Assembly: GCA_030706225.1 (NCBI GenBank)
Contig: JAUZOW010000008.1
Coordinates: 1-33,023 of the forward strand
Direction: 5' to 3'
DNA: 33,023 nucleotides
DNA from: Bacteroidota bacterium
Lineage (GTDB): Bacteria > Bacteroidota > Bacteroidia > Bacteroidales > FEN-979
The notes under the pieces were generated by a model. That model did not search any database. It was given only the letters and a program-made list of their open reading frames with translations, and was not told where the DNA came from. This document shows positions 1 through 8,829 of the stretch, in pieces. How positions within the stretch are numbered: the first letter of the stretch is position 1; the number at the start of each line of letters is the position of its first letter. Position numbers and translations under genes: made by a program.

Positions 1-1377
1 GGCGTTCCTGACTATCTCGGGTATTCAAAGATTGATCAGCTTAGTGATATTACCCGGACAAGTTACACCGATGACAATTACGGAACCGGGTTAAATCAGG
101 GAATCAAGTATTGTTATCTTGTAGTTGCGTATTACGGCGACAATGCCGAAAGCTATGCTTCCAATGAAGCCTGCGCCCAACTAAAAAAGGATGTTCCCGT
201 AATCACTAATGTCAGTGTCATCGAAACCAGCTCTGCCAATGGTTCCATGTATATCGCCTGGTCAAAACCGACACAACTTGATACATTACAGGCCCCAGGA
301 CCGTTTAAGTATATTATCCGAAGATCCGCTACCGGAACCCAAGGATCTTATATCCCCATTGACTCTCTTTCCGGCCTGAACGATACGATCTACACAGATC
401 ATTCTCTTAACACGCTGAATAACAAATACATCTACATCATAAGCCTTATCAATAACACACCCGGTAATCGTTTTCTTGTCGGTTCATCACAAGCCGCCTC
501 CTCTGTCTTTCTCCAACTTTATCCTACTGACAAAAAGATGAAGCTCCGCTGGAATAATGATATGCCATGGACAAATTACCGCTTTGATATTTTCCGCCGG
601 GATCCGGGTTCACTGGTTTTTGATTCTATCGGAATATCAACCCTTCCTGCTTACGATGACTTGAATCTTGTCAACGGACAGGAATATTGCTATAAAATCC
701 GTAGCGTGGGAAAATATTCAGCCGGGGGATTTATTGAACCCATCGTAAATATGTCACAGATTACCTGTGCCATTCCGGTCGATAATATCCCGCCCTGCCC
801 ACCTGTCCTGCATATAACGACCGATTGCCAGCATTCCGTGAATTCTCTGAGCTGGACCAACCCTAAGGATACATGCGGAAATGATATTGCAAAATATTAC
901 ATATATTATTCTCCTTCATTGGCGGGTTCGCTGACAGTGATGGATTCTATTTTGAATGCAGAAGATACTGTTTACCAGCATAAGCCCGACCAGTCGATTG
1001 CCGGATGCTACGCAATAGTGGCCGTTGATTCCGTCGGAAATCGCAGTGAAATGAGCAATACCATTTGTATCGACATCACCGCCTGTTCTACCTATTCTCT
1101 TCCTAATGTATTTACCCCCAACGGTGACGGAAAGAACGACTATCTTGTACCTTTCCCTTATACTTCCGTAGAAAAGATCGATCTCAGCGTTTTCGACAGA
1201 TGGGGGAAGAAAGTATTTGAGACCCATGAACCGGATATCCGCTGGGATGGGAAAGACATGACTACTGGTCAGCCTTGCAGCGATGGAGTTTATTATTATA
1301 TCTGCGATGTCTATGAAGTAACATTGGCAGGAAATATCAAGAGAAATCTTCATGGATCAGTGACTATTCTTCACTAG
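1..1377 (+). CDS. Fibronectin-III-like surface protein, CHU_C sorting domain (5' end missing)
   Basis: Frame 1 is open from the first base, so the gene begins upstream of the window; the ATG at 247 in the ORF track is internal. The visible 458 residues are Thr/Ser/Tyr-rich beta-sandwich repeats resembling fibronectin type III modules (recurring 'YCYKI' and '[12 protein letters not shown]' strands). They end in a classic gliding-motility/T9SS type B (CHU_C) domain of about 90 residues: '[18 protein letters not shown]', then '[11 protein letters not shown]', 'WDGKD' and 'GVYYYICDV'. Proteins with this domain are exported by the type IX system and either released or held on the cell surface, often as adhesins. 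The conserved C-terminus is family knowledge; the adhesin role is inferred. A 44-base gap separates it from lepA, which seems to have its own -7 element. The N-terminus and signal peptide are outside the window. Confidence 0.9.
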   Translation, partial: GVPDYLGYSKIDQLSDITRTSYTDDNYGTGLNQGIKYCYLVVAYYGDNAESYASNEACAQLKKDVPVITNVSVIETSSANGSMYIAWSKPTQLDTLQAPGPFKYIIRRSATGTQGSYIPIDSLSGLNDTIYTDHSLNTLNNKYIYIISLINNTPGNRFLVGSSQAASSVFLQLYPTDKKMKLRWNNDMPWTNYRFDIFRRDPGSLVFDSIGISTLPAYDDLNLVNGQEYCYKIRSVGKYSAGGFIEPIVNMSQITCAIPVDNIPPCPPVLHITTDCQHSVNSLSWTNPKDTCGNDIAKYYIYYSPSLAGSLTVMDSILNAEDTVYQHKPDQSIAGCYAIVAVDSVGNRSEMSNTICIDITACSTYSLPNVFTPNGDGKNDYLVPFPYTSVEKIDLSVFDRWGKKVFETHEPDIRWDGKDMTTGQPCSDGVYYYICDVYEVTLAGNIKRNLHGSVTILH

Positions 1378-1409
1378 TCAGCATACAACAGATTCTTACT
1401 ATTTTTCAT

Positions 1410-1417
1410 TACATTTG
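1410..1417 (+). promoter_or_regulatory. Bacteroidota -7 element upstream of lepA
   Basis: TACATTTG matches the TAnnTTTG -7 consensus of Bacteroidota housekeeping promoters. Its last G lies 5 bases before the GTG start of lepA, so transcription would start at or next to the start codon. No good TTTG -33 element is visible at the usual spacing, so this is a motif-based call only. Confidence 0.45.
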
Positions 1418-1421
1418 CGCT

Positions 1422-3209
1422 GTGAAAAAGATCCGTAACTTCTGTATCATTGCCCATATTGACCATGGAAAGTCTACACTTGCTGACAGACTTCTGGAAT
1501 TGACTCATACGATCACTGACCGGGAATACCAGGATCAGGTACTGGACGATATGGACCTGGAACGTGAACGGGGCATTACCATCAAGAGTCATGCGATCCA
1601 GATGGATTACAGTCAGGATGGTGAAGATTATGTGCTGAACCTGATAGATACTCCCGGGCATGTTGATTTTTCATATGAAGTTTCCCGGGCTATTGCAGCC
1701 TGTGAAGGAGCTCTCCTGGTGATTGATGCGACTCAGGGTATTCAGGCTCAAACCATTTCCAATCTTTACCTGGCCATCGAACACAACCTCACCATTATTC
1801 CGGTCCTGAATAAAATCGATATGGATAATGCCATGGTCGAAGAGGTAAAGGAACAGATCGTTGATCTTTTAGGTTGTGATCCGGATGAAATCATTGCAGC
1901 GAGTGCAAAAATGGGAATTGGCATTGAAGAGATCCTGCAGGCTATTGTGAACCGGATTCCGCCTCCAAAAGGGGATCCGGATGCTCCCTTGCAAGCATTG
2001 ATCTTTGATTCGGTATTTAATTCCTTCCGTGGTATTGTTGCCTATTTCCGGATCTTTAACGGAACGATTCATAAAGGAGACCATGTGAAATTCGTTCACG
2101 GAGGCGCCGATTATAATGCGGAAGAAATCGGGATTTTGCGTCTGAAGCCACAGCCCCGTGAAGAATTAAGCGCAGGTAATGTCGGATACATCATTTCCGG
2201 AATTAAAACCAGCCGGGAAGTTCAGGTCGGTGATACGATTACTCATTACGATCAGCCCTGTGAAACTGCCATTGAGGGTTTCAAAACCGTAAAACCCATG
2301 GTTTTCGCCGGGATTTATCCTATAGATGCCGACGATTATGAGGAATTAAGAGATTCGCTGGAAAAACTTAAGCTTAACGATGCTTCCCTCACTTTTGAAC
2401 CGGAATCTTCCGCTGCTTTGGGATTCGGATTCCGTTGCGGATTCCTCGGTCTGCTTCATATGGAGATCATTCAGGAAAGGCTTGACCGTGAATTTGATAT
2501 GGAGGTTATCACGACGGTCCCGAACGTATCATATAAGGTTTATACAACCAAGGGAGAAATGCTCGAAGTGCACAATCCCAGCGGACTTCCGGAAATCACT
2601 ACCATCGATCATATTGAAGAGCCTTACATAAATGCCGACATTATTACCCGCGCAGAATATGTTGGCGGCATCATGAAGCTCTGTATCGATAAAAGAGGCA
2701 CCTTGAAAAACCAGGTGTATCTTACAACCGATCGTATGGAACTGAACGTTGAGCTTCCTCTGGGAGAAATCGTTTTCGATTTTTATGATAAACTGAAAAG
2801 TATTTCTAAAGGCTACGCTTCTTTCGACTATTTCATCTCCGGCCATAGGCAGGCAGATCTTGTCAAACTTGATATTCTGTTGAATGGCGATTCTGTGGAT
2901 GCATTGTCCACCTTGCTTCACCGCGACAACGCTTACGATTTCGGCAGGAAATTCTGTCTTAAGCTGAAAGAATATATTCCCCGTCAGCAATTTGATGTAG
3001 CCATCCAGGCAGCCATTGGCGCCAAAATCATCGCCCGTGAAACAGTCAAGGCTGTCAGGAAAGATGTAACGGCAAAATGCTATGGCGGAGATATCACCCG
3101 TAAACGTAAACTTCTTGAAAAGCAGAAGAAAGGGAAGAAACGGATGCGACAGATCGGAAATGTGGAAGTTCCACAGAAAGCATTCCTTGCTGTTTTGAAA
3201 TTAGATTAA
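1422..3209 (+). CDS. lepA: Elongation factor 4 (LepA), ribosomal back-translocase GTPase
   Basis: The 595-residue protein has the usual LepA length. Translational GTPase motifs are visible: G1 'AHIDHGKST' (residues 11-19), switch II '[15 protein letters not shown]', and 'NKID' for guanine recognition. The C-terminus carries the LepA-specific domain with '[21 protein letters not shown]', which separates it from EF-G and TypA. The family acts on stalled or mistranslocated ribosomes and associates with the membrane under stress. The start is GTG at 1422; it places the conserved '[18 protein letters not shown]' at the N-terminus and no better upstream start exists. It stands alone between the surface-protein gene and a strong terminator, so it is probably monocistronic. 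Confidence 0.97.
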   Translation: MKKIRNFCIIAHIDHGKSTLADRLLELTHTITDREYQDQVLDDMDLERERGITIKSHAIQMDYSQDGEDYVLNLIDTPGHVDFSYEVSRAIAACEGALLVIDATQGIQAQTISNLYLAIEHNLTIIPVLNKIDMDNAMVEEVKEQIVDLLGCDPDEIIAASAKMGIGIEEILQAIVNRIPPPKGDPDAPLQALIFDSVFNSFRGIVAYFRIFNGTIHKGDHVKFVHGGADYNAEEIGILRLKPQPREELSAGNVGYIISGIKTSREVQVGDTITHYDQPCETAIEGFKTVKPMVFAGIYPIDADDYEELRDSLEKLKLNDASLTFEPESSAALGFGFRCGFLGLLHMEIIQERLDREFDMEVITTVPNVSYKVYTTKGEMLEVHNPSGLPEITTIDHIEEPYINADIITRAEYVGGIMKLCIDKRGTLKNQVYLTTDRMELNVELPLGEIVFDFYDKLKSISKGYASFDYFISGHRQADLVKLDILLNGDSVDALSTLLHRDNAYDFGRKFCLKLKEYIPRQQFDVAIQAAIGAKIIARETVKAVRKDVTAKCYGGDITRKRKLLEKQKKGKKRMRQIGNVEVPQKAFLAVLKLD

Positions 3210-3216
3210 AAATATG

Positions 3217-3246
3217 ATCCGGCTTGTAACAAACCGGATTTTTTTT
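3217..3246 (+). terminator. Rho-independent terminator of lepA
   Basis: Inverted repeat ATCCGGcTTG-TAA-CAAaCCGGAT (10 positions, one C/A mismatch) followed directly by a run of eight T. It lies 8 bases after the lepA stop codon. Confidence 0.9.
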
Positions 3247-3276
3247 CGTCTTATACCGAAATAAAATCAATCCGTC

Positions 3277-4230
3277 ATGAAAAATTATTCAACTTTTCTG
3301 AAACCTGTCCTGGTTTCACTTTTTTTGCTGTTTTCCGTAGGTCTTATCCAGGCACAAAGCGAAGATAAACCTTATCATTCATCAAAAGCGGATTCCATTG
3401 TCTGTTCCCGCCATGGTGTCCATATCGTCAAGAATGGGCCTGATTCTATGGTAATTGTCGTCAACAAACACGATGTACCGGATTTCAGGCATAATTTCTG
3501 TCATTCCCACAAACACGGGTATCATAAATTCAACGGACACTGGGCAGGCATTGACCTTGGGATCAATGGGTATGTCAATGATAATTTCAACATGGATCTT
3601 CCTTCCGAGTATAAATTTTTAAATATTAATACAGCAAGTTCCTGGCAGGTGAACCTGAATCCTTGTGAACTTAATTTCAATCTGATCCGGAATCATTTCG
3701 GATTGGTTTCAGGACTTGGTTTTCAAATCAATAATTATGTCTTCAGCGATAAGAGTTATTATTTAAGCAGCGATTATCCTTCAATCACGGCATTTCGTAT
3801 TTATGACCAGAATGGGAATCCTGTCGGGCTTAAAAAAAGCAAGATGGTAGTTTGCTGGGTGAATATCCCCCTGATGCTTGAATATCAGACTAACAGTCAC
3901 TGCTTCTCAAACAGCTTTCATATTTCAGCCGGTGTGATTGGCGGAGCAAGAATCGGACAATACACCAAGCAATATTATCCTGCTGCCAATACAACTTATT
4001 ACCTGGAAGACCTGAACGGCTATCCTGCCGGCTCATTCACAACCAATAAGGAAAAATCCCATGATCACAGTCAGTATCATCTGAATCCCTTCAAGGTTGA
4101 CCTGACCGCCAGGATCGGATGGTCATTCCTGAATTTTTGGGCTGATTACAGCCTCACCCCAATGTTCCAGGATAAACAAGGTCCGGAAATTTATCCGTGG
4201 GCAATCGGAATTACTTTACTGGGTTGGTAA
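3277..4230 (+). CDS. Outer-membrane beta-barrel protein with His-rich N-terminal segment
   Basis: The 317-residue protein starts with a clear Sec signal peptide ('LVSLFLLFSVGLIQAQ', cleavage near residue 27). Residues about 40-95 are unusually rich in histidine ('FCHSHKHGYHKFNGHW'). The rest alternates aromatic and polar residues, as in porin-family/PorT-like outer-membrane barrels ('GLVSGLGFQINNYVF', 'WVNIPLMLEYQ', 'VDLTARIGWSFLNFWADYSL') and ends in a terminal Trp. I recognise no specific function. The histidines could bind metal ions, which is inference. It follows the lepA terminator and converges tail to tail, 9 bases apart, with the DUF62 gene. No good -7 motif was found in the 30 bases upstream. 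Confidence 0.75.
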   Translation: MKNYSTFLKPVLVSLFLLFSVGLIQAQSEDKPYHSSKADSIVCSRHGVHIVKNGPDSMVIVVNKHDVPDFRHNFCHSHKHGYHKFNGHWAGIDLGINGYVNDNFNMDLPSEYKFLNINTASSWQVNLNPCELNFNLIRNHFGLVSGLGFQINNYVFSDKSYYLSSDYPSITAFRIYDQNGNPVGLKKSKMVVCWVNIPLMLEYQTNSHCFSNSFHISAGVIGGARIGQYTKQYYPAANTTYYLEDLNGYPAGSFTTNKEKSHDHSQYHLNPFKVDLTARIGWSFLNFWADYSLTPMFQDKQGPEIYPWAIGITLLGW

Positions 4231-4239
4231 TTCAGTAAT

Positions 4240-5028
4240 TTAGTGTTTTGTACCCACTTCGACCATAACCTGCTGATCAATCTTCAGCCCAAGGAGGCTG
4301 GAGGCTTTACCCTGGTTTATGGCGATCTCCATGAGGCCGGAGGTGCTGAATAAAGCCAGCATCTCCCCTTCCACAACATCTTTGTAAGATTTACTGATGG
4401 TATTTATGCGATAAGCTGCTGAGCGGAAGGAGATGGCGAAGTCCTGTTTCTGGACAAACGAATTGAATAATTTTTCGGAAATATTGGTAAAGGCATTTTC
4501 GTAGTTATCGATGTAAATTACCTTCCCTTTGATCATGTTCCCGTCAATAACCGGTTGGAACGATATCCTTTTTAACAGGTTGGTTTTCGGATGCCCCAGC
4601 TCTTCAAGAGGTTTCCCTTGTGCAATGTGGCAGGCAACCTTGACAAATACATCCCGGCAGGGAAAAGTGAAATAATCCGAATCCTGCAGGACATCCAGAT
4701 CAATGATGGTTTCCGGTGGTTCATCGAAGATGAGGGAAAAAATTCCATTATCGGCTGCGATGAAATAGTGGCCATCATAAACCGCCAGTGTATGAGGCGT
4801 TTCAATGGATGCTTCAGAATTAATACCCAGAATATGAATCGTTCCTTTAGGGAAATTCGGATAAAAATGACGAATAATGAAAGCGGCCTGGTTCAGATCA
4901 AATGGCGTGATATCATGGGACACATCGACTACTGTGGCATCCGGCAACTGACTGTATATTGCACCTTTTACAGCAGCCACATAATGATCTTTCCAACCCC
5001 AGTCCGTGGTAAGAGTTATTACCGGCAT
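4240..5028 (-). CDS. SAM hydrolase / SAM hydroxide adenosyltransferase family (DUF62) protein
   Basis: The 262-residue protein has the DUF62 (SAM_adeno_trans) layout: N-terminal 'LTTDWGWKDHYVAAVKGAI' (residues 6-24), 'VVDVSHDI' (33-40), 'YFIAADNGIFSLI' and C-terminal 'GKVIYIDNYENAFTNI'. Characterised members hydrolyse S-adenosylmethionine to adenosine and methionine and are relatives of fluorinase and SalL. By eye the Asp-Arg-His triad of the hydrolases is missing: the usual VDPGVGTxR block reads 'GINSEASIET' (Asn70, Thr77) and the usual TFHGRD reads 'TFPCRD' (Pro123). The fold is therefore clear but the reaction is uncertain. The gene is divergent from phoH, 53 bases apart, with facing -7 motifs between them. 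Confidence 0.8.
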   Translation of the reverse strand: MPVITLTTDWGWKDHYVAAVKGAIYSQLPDATVVDVSHDITPFDLNQAAFIIRHFYPNFPKGTIHILGINSEASIETPHTLAVYDGHYFIAADNGIFSLIFDEPPETIIDLDVLQDSDYFTFPCRDVFVKVACHIAQGKPLEELGHPKTNLLKRISFQPVIDGNMIKGKVIYIDNYENAFTNISEKLFNSFVQKQDFAISFRSAAYRINTISKSYKDVVEGEMLALFSTSGLMEIAINQGKASSLLGLKIDQQVMVEVGTKH

Positions 5029-5042
5029 GAAAAAAAATAGCG

Positions 5043-5050
5043 TAAATTTG
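5043..5050 (+). promoter_or_regulatory. -7 element for phoH
   Basis: TAAATTTG fits TAnnTTTG and lies 31 bases before the phoH ATG. No clear TTTG -33 partner is visible upstream. It lies next to an opposite-strand -7 motif for the DUF62 gene. Confidence 0.45.
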
Positions 5051-5056
5051 TTGAAT

Positions 5057-5064
5057 CAAAGGTA
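5057..5064 (-). promoter_or_regulatory. -7 element for the DUF62 gene
   Basis: On the minus strand this reads TACCTTTG, a match to TAnnTTTG, 28 bases before the DUF62 start codon. The -33 region is not convincing. Confidence 0.4.
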
Positions 5065-5081
5065 GTAATTAAAATGGGTTG

Positions 5082-6032
5082 ATGAGCGAAAAAATTATCA
5101 GCATCGAATCGCATCATCCTATGGATATTTTCGGGGTGAATGACCAAAACCTGGAAATTGTGCGAAATGCATTTCCAAAACTGAAGATCATATCCCGTGA
5201 TAATTTTATTAAAGCCATAGGTGAAGAAAGTGAGCTGGCAGAATTTGAGCATCGGTTTGCTTTTCTCCTGCTCCATCTTGATAAATTCGGGAAACTAACC
5301 CGTGATGATATCTTCCAGCTTTTAGGGAATGAGCCGGTTCCGGCTCCTGAAAACCCGGAAGAGCTTTCTGATGTTCTGGTTCACGGGAAAAACGGTATGC
5401 TGATTCGTGCCCGTACACTTAACCAGCGCCGGCTTGTTAAAAGTATCGGTGATAACGACCTGGTTTTTGCCATTGGTCCTGCAGGGACAGGAAAAACATA
5501 TACTGCCGTAGCTTTAGCAGTGAGAGCTCTCAAGAACAAAGAAATCCAACGCATTATCCTCACACGTCCCGCAGTGGAAGCCGGTGAAAGCCTTGGATTC
5601 CTCCCGGGCGATCTGAAAGAAAAGCTCGACCCGTATCTCCAGCCTCTCTATGATGCTCTGAAAGACATGCTCCCTCCGCAAAAACTCCTCTCATACATTG
5701 AAGACGGCACAATTGAAATTGCACCTCTTGCTTTTATGCGCGGACGCACATTGAACAATGCCTTCGCCATCCTCGATGAAGCCCAGAATACAACCCCTCT
5801 CCAATTGAAAATGTTCCTTACCCGTATGGGCGCATCTGCCAAATTTATCGTTACAGGAGATATTACCCAGATCGATCTTCCGAAACACCAGACTTCGGGA
5901 TTGGTCCATGCTCAGACCATTCTGAAAAATGTTCCCGGAATCGGCTTTATTTATCTGGATCAACAAGATATTATCCGACATAAGCTGGTATCGAGAATTA
6001 TTCAAGCCTATTCAGAAATAAAAGGAAGTTGA
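5082..6032 (+). CDS. PhoH family ATPase
   Basis: The 316-residue protein has the PhoH P-loop core: Walker A 'GPAGTGKT' (residues 132-139), 'LTRPAVEAGESLGFLPGDL', Walker B 'AILDEAQN' (about 229-236) and 'TGDITQIDLP'. The first 100 residues form the N-terminal extension typical of PhoH-like (YbeZ-type) proteins. Family members are cytoplasmic nucleotide hydrolases linked to RNA metabolism and, in many bacteria, to the YbeY RNase; no ybeY is present here. The ORF track starts at a TTG (5079); the adjacent ATG at 5082 is the more natural start. purC begins 54 bases downstream with no terminator between, so the two may be co-transcribed. Confidence 0.93.
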   Translation: MSEKIISIESHHPMDIFGVNDQNLEIVRNAFPKLKIISRDNFIKAIGEESELAEFEHRFAFLLLHLDKFGKLTRDDIFQLLGNEPVPAPENPEELSDVLVHGKNGMLIRARTLNQRRLVKSIGDNDLVFAIGPAGTGKTYTAVALAVRALKNKEIQRIILTRPAVEAGESLGFLPGDLKEKLDPYLQPLYDALKDMLPPQKLLSYIEDGTIEIAPLAFMRGRTLNNAFAILDEAQNTTPLQLKMFLTRMGASAKFIVTGDITQIDLPKHQTSGLVHAQTILKNVPGIGFIYLDQQDIIRHKLVSRIIQAYSEIKGS

Positions 6033-6086
6033 CAATAATCTTTATAAAACAGAATAAATCTTTTAAAAACATTGATTTTCCATATT

Positions 6087-7037
6087 ATGCAAAACGTCAT
6101 TGTAAAAACCGATTTTCACTTTCCCGGACAAACCAGAAAATACACCGGAAAAGTTCGTGATGTATATACCATTAAGGATCAGTACCTTGTCATGATCGCT
6201 TCCGATCGTATTTCGGCTTTTGATGTTGTATTGCCGAAAGGCATTCCATACAAAGGTCAGGTATTGAACCAGATTGCCTCTTATTTCCTGGATGCAACCG
6301 CCGATATTTGCCCGAACTGGAAAATAGCCAGCCCGGATCCGATGGTAACCATCGGTAAATTCTGCAAACCTTTCCCGGTGGAAATGATTATCCGTGGGTA
6401 TCTGACGGGAAGTTCATGGCGGGCATATAAAAACGGCCAGCGTCAGATTTGCGGAGTTCCCATTCCCGAAGGAATGAAAGAGCATGAAAGATTCCCTCAT
6501 CCCATCATCACACCTACCACAAAAGCCATGGAAGGTCATGATGAAGATATTTCCAGGGAAGAGATCATAAAACAGGGACTGGTTTCAAAGGAAGATTACG
6601 AACTCATTGAAAAATACACGCTTGCTCTTTTCAAAAGGGGATCTGAAATGGCTGCCAGGAAAGGCCTGATCCTGGTAGATACCAAGTATGAATTTGGAAA
6701 AGCTGATGGAAAGATATATCTGATCGATGAAATCCACACTCCGGATTCCTCCCGTTATTTTTATCTTGAGGGGTATGAAGAACGTCAGGCAAAAGGTGAA
6801 CCCCAGAAACAGCTCTCCAAGGAATTCGTACGGGAATGGCTTATGGCTAACGGTTTTCAGGGAAAAGAAGGGCAGAAAGTTCCCGAAATGACAGATGCCT
6901 TTGTCAACCAGATCTCCGAACGTTATATCGAGCTTTACGAAGGAATTGTTGGTGAAAAATTCCAGCGGGCTGATGTTTCCAGTATTCTGGAAAGAGTTGA
7001 AAAGAATATCATAAACTGGTTAAAAGCCAACCAATGA
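6087..7037 (+). CDS. purC: Phosphoribosylaminoimidazole-succinocarboxamide synthase (SAICAR synthetase)
   Basis: The 316-residue protein matches PurC throughout: '[33 protein letters not shown]', '[18 protein letters not shown]', 'PIITPTTKA', '[11 protein letters not shown]' and '[13 protein letters not shown]'. It ligates CAIR with aspartate using ATP in de novo purine synthesis. The length is that of the longer (about 300-residue) PurC form. The track's start is a TTG at 6072; the ATG at 6087 gives the expected N-terminus. Its stop overlaps the next ATG (ATGA), so the aminotransferase downstream is probably translationally coupled to it. That is an unusual partnership for a purine gene. Confidence 0.96.
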   Translation: MQNVIVKTDFHFPGQTRKYTGKVRDVYTIKDQYLVMIASDRISAFDVVLPKGIPYKGQVLNQIASYFLDATADICPNWKIASPDPMVTIGKFCKPFPVEMIIRGYLTGSSWRAYKNGQRQICGVPIPEGMKEHERFPHPIITPTTKAMEGHDEDISREEIIKQGLVSKEDYELIEKYTLALFKRGSEMAARKGLILVDTKYEFGKADGKIYLIDEIHTPDSSRYFYLEGYEERQAKGEPQKQLSKEFVREWLMANGFQGKEGQKVPEMTDAFVNQISERYIELYEGIVGEKFQRADVSSILERVEKNIINWLKANQ

Positions 7038-8245
7038 TCCCATTCAGCCCTCCCCGTATTGACCAGAAGATCCTGGACGCTGTTTGCGACACCCTCCGTT
7101 CGGGATGGATCACGACGGGACCGAAAACAAGACTTTTCGAAGAAAAGCTTACGGAATTTTCCGGTAATGCTGCTACGCTCTGTGTTAATTCAGCTACTGC
7201 CGGACTGGAGATCATCCTTCACTGGTTCGGGCTGCAAGAAGGCGATGAAGTCATCGTCCCTGCTTATACTTATTGCTCTACAGCTAATGTGGTTGTACAT
7301 TGCGGAGCAAAAGTCGTTTTTGTCGATTCCGGAGAAGATTTTCTTATCTCTCTTAAAGCCATTGAAAAAGCGATCACGCCCCGTACCAAAGTAATCATGC
7401 CGGTGGATCTGGCCGGTTTTCCCTGTGATTATGATGAAATCCTTTCCCTGGTTAAACGGAAAGAAATCCGCGCCCTGTTTCAACCCCGGAATGACCGGCA
7501 GAATCAGTTGGGACGGATCATGGTCCTTTCGGATTCCGCTCATTCACTGGGCGCCTGGTATAAAGCAAAACGTGCCGGAAGCCTTACAGATGTGACGGTT
7601 TTTTCCTTCCATGCTGTCAAGAATCTTACGACAGCTGAAGGTGGGGCTGTATGTTTGAACCTTCCCGAACCTTTCGACAATAATCAGATTTGCAATGGTC
7701 TACGGATCAAATCGCTTCACGGACAAACCAAAGATGCGCTTTCCAAGATGCAGATCGGTTCCTGGCGCTACGATATCATTGAGCCCGGCTTTAAATGCAA
7801 CATGACTGATATTCAATCGGCGATGGGACTTGTTGAGTTGGAACGGTACGACAACGATATGCTGGCAAAAAGAAAGCATATCTTCCAAGAATACGACAAG
7901 GTTTTTTCAACGTATGGTTGGGCCCAGCTTCCCGTTTATGAAACGGAAGAAAAAAAATCCTCCTATCATGTTTACCTTCTCCGGATCAAAGGGATCACGG
8001 AAGAACAACGCGACAGGATTATCCGGAAAATTTTTGACCGGGAAGTGGCAGTGAATGTACATTTCGTTCCTCTTCCCATGATGACTTATTATAAAAATGC
8101 CGGATACCGGATGGAAGATTATCCGGTGGCTTATGATAACTATTCGAGAGAGATCACTTTGCCTGTCTATTATGACCTTTCAGATCCCATGATAAAGGAA
8201 GTTACAGATGCTGTTATTGCTGCTGTAAAATCCGTGATTTCATGA
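7034..8245 (+). CDS. DegT/DnrJ/EryC1/StrS-family sugar aminotransferase
   Basis: The 403-residue PLP enzyme has the family's landmarks: '[17 protein letters not shown]', '[10 protein letters not shown]' (51-60), '[27 protein letters not shown]', '[11 protein letters not shown]' with the PLP-pyridine Asp167, and '[15 protein letters not shown]' with the Schiff-base Lys196. These enzymes transaminate 4-keto or 3-keto nucleotide sugars to amino sugars for glycans. It overlaps purC upstream and the sugar transferase downstream by ATGA. With the latter it resembles the PglE-PglC pairing of di-N-acetylbacillosamine-type glycan assembly, but no PglD acetyltransferase or PglF dehydratase is present. 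The exact sugar is unknown. Confidence 0.92.
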   Translation: MIPFSPPRIDQKILDAVCDTLRSGWITTGPKTRLFEEKLTEFSGNAATLCVNSATAGLEIILHWFGLQEGDEVIVPAYTYCSTANVVVHCGAKVVFVDSGEDFLISLKAIEKAITPRTKVIMPVDLAGFPCDYDEILSLVKRKEIRALFQPRNDRQNQLGRIMVLSDSAHSLGAWYKAKRAGSLTDVTVFSFHAVKNLTTAEGGAVCLNLPEPFDNNQICNGLRIKSLHGQTKDALSKMQIGSWRYDIIEPGFKCNMTDIQSAMGLVELERYDNDMLAKRKHIFQEYDKVFSTYGWAQLPVYETEEKKSSYHVYLLRIKGITEEQRDRIIRKIFDREVAVNVHFVPLPMMTYYKNAGYRMEDYPVAYDNYSREITLPVYYDLSDPMIKEVTDAVIAAVKSVIS

Positions 8246-8829
8246 TTCGCATTTTTGATATCCTCTTTTCGTTTTTGGGGCTTTTGCTTCTCTCCCCCTT
8301 ATTGCTGATTCTCGGCATTGCAGTCTGGGTCAGTTCGCATGGAGGTATTTTCTATTTCCAGGACCGTGTCGGGAAAGAGGGTAAAAATTTCCGCCTGATT
8401 AAATTCCGGAGCATGGTTCCCGGAGCCGACAAAGGCAGTGGACTGACCATTGGTGAAGGAGATCCTCGCATAACAACGGTTGGAAAGTTCCTGAGACGTT
8501 ACAAGCTGGATGAATTACCCCAGCTTTTCAATGTCCTGACAGGAGAAATGAGTATTGTAGGGCCACGTCCGGAACTCCGGAAGTATGTAGATCTTTATAC
8601 ACCATCACAAAGAAAAGTGCTTGAGGTAAGACCGGGAATCACCGATTATGCCTCGATTGACTATTTTGAGGAGAATGCAATCCTGGGATCTGCTACCGAT
8701 CCGGAGAAAGCCTATATCGAAGTAATCATGCCGGCAAAGATCAGCCTGAATATGACCTATATCTCCAATCCATCGGTCTTCAACTATTTCCGGATTATCT
8801 GGAAGACTATAAAAAAAATTTTCAGTTAA
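8242..8829 (+). CDS. Initiating sugar-phosphate transferase (monotopic phosphoglycosyl transferase)
   Basis: The 195-residue protein is the size of a minimal PglC-type transferase (PF02397). An N-terminal membrane segment 'FDILFSFLGLLLLSPLLLILGI' (residues 5-26) is followed by 'FYFQDRVGKEGKNFRLIKFRSM', the catalytic Asp-Glu pair (D90-E91) in 'YKLDELPQLFNVLTGEMSIVGPRPEL', and 'RPGITDYASI'. Such enzymes move a phospho-sugar from a UDP-sugar to undecaprenyl phosphate at the inner membrane, starting glycan synthesis. The upstream overlapping aminotransferase probably makes its amino-sugar substrate (inference). No other glycan assembly genes follow. It meets the nuclease gene tail to tail, the two stop codons sharing a TTAA. 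Confidence 0.93.
   Translation: MIRIFDILFSFLGLLLLSPLLLILGIAVWVSSHGGIFYFQDRVGKEGKNFRLIKFRSMVPGADKGSGLTIGEGDPRITTVGKFLRRYKLDELPQLFNVLTGEMSIVGPRPELRKYVDLYTPSQRKVLEVRPGITDYASIDYFEENAILGSATDPEKAYIEVIMPAKISLNMTYISNPSVFNYFRIIWKTIKKIFS

Noticed and set aside
916-1353. 145-residue minus-strand ORF inside the surface-protein gene
   Set aside because: Antisense shadow of a well-supported coding frame; no motif, promoter or neighbour supports it. The same holds for the other long antisense ORFs in the track (for example 2529-2990, 16717-17082, 22771-23250).
7034-8829. A full capsule or O-antigen cluster
   Set aside because: Only two glycan genes are present between purC and a convergent nuclease; no flippase, polymerase or further glycosyltransferase.
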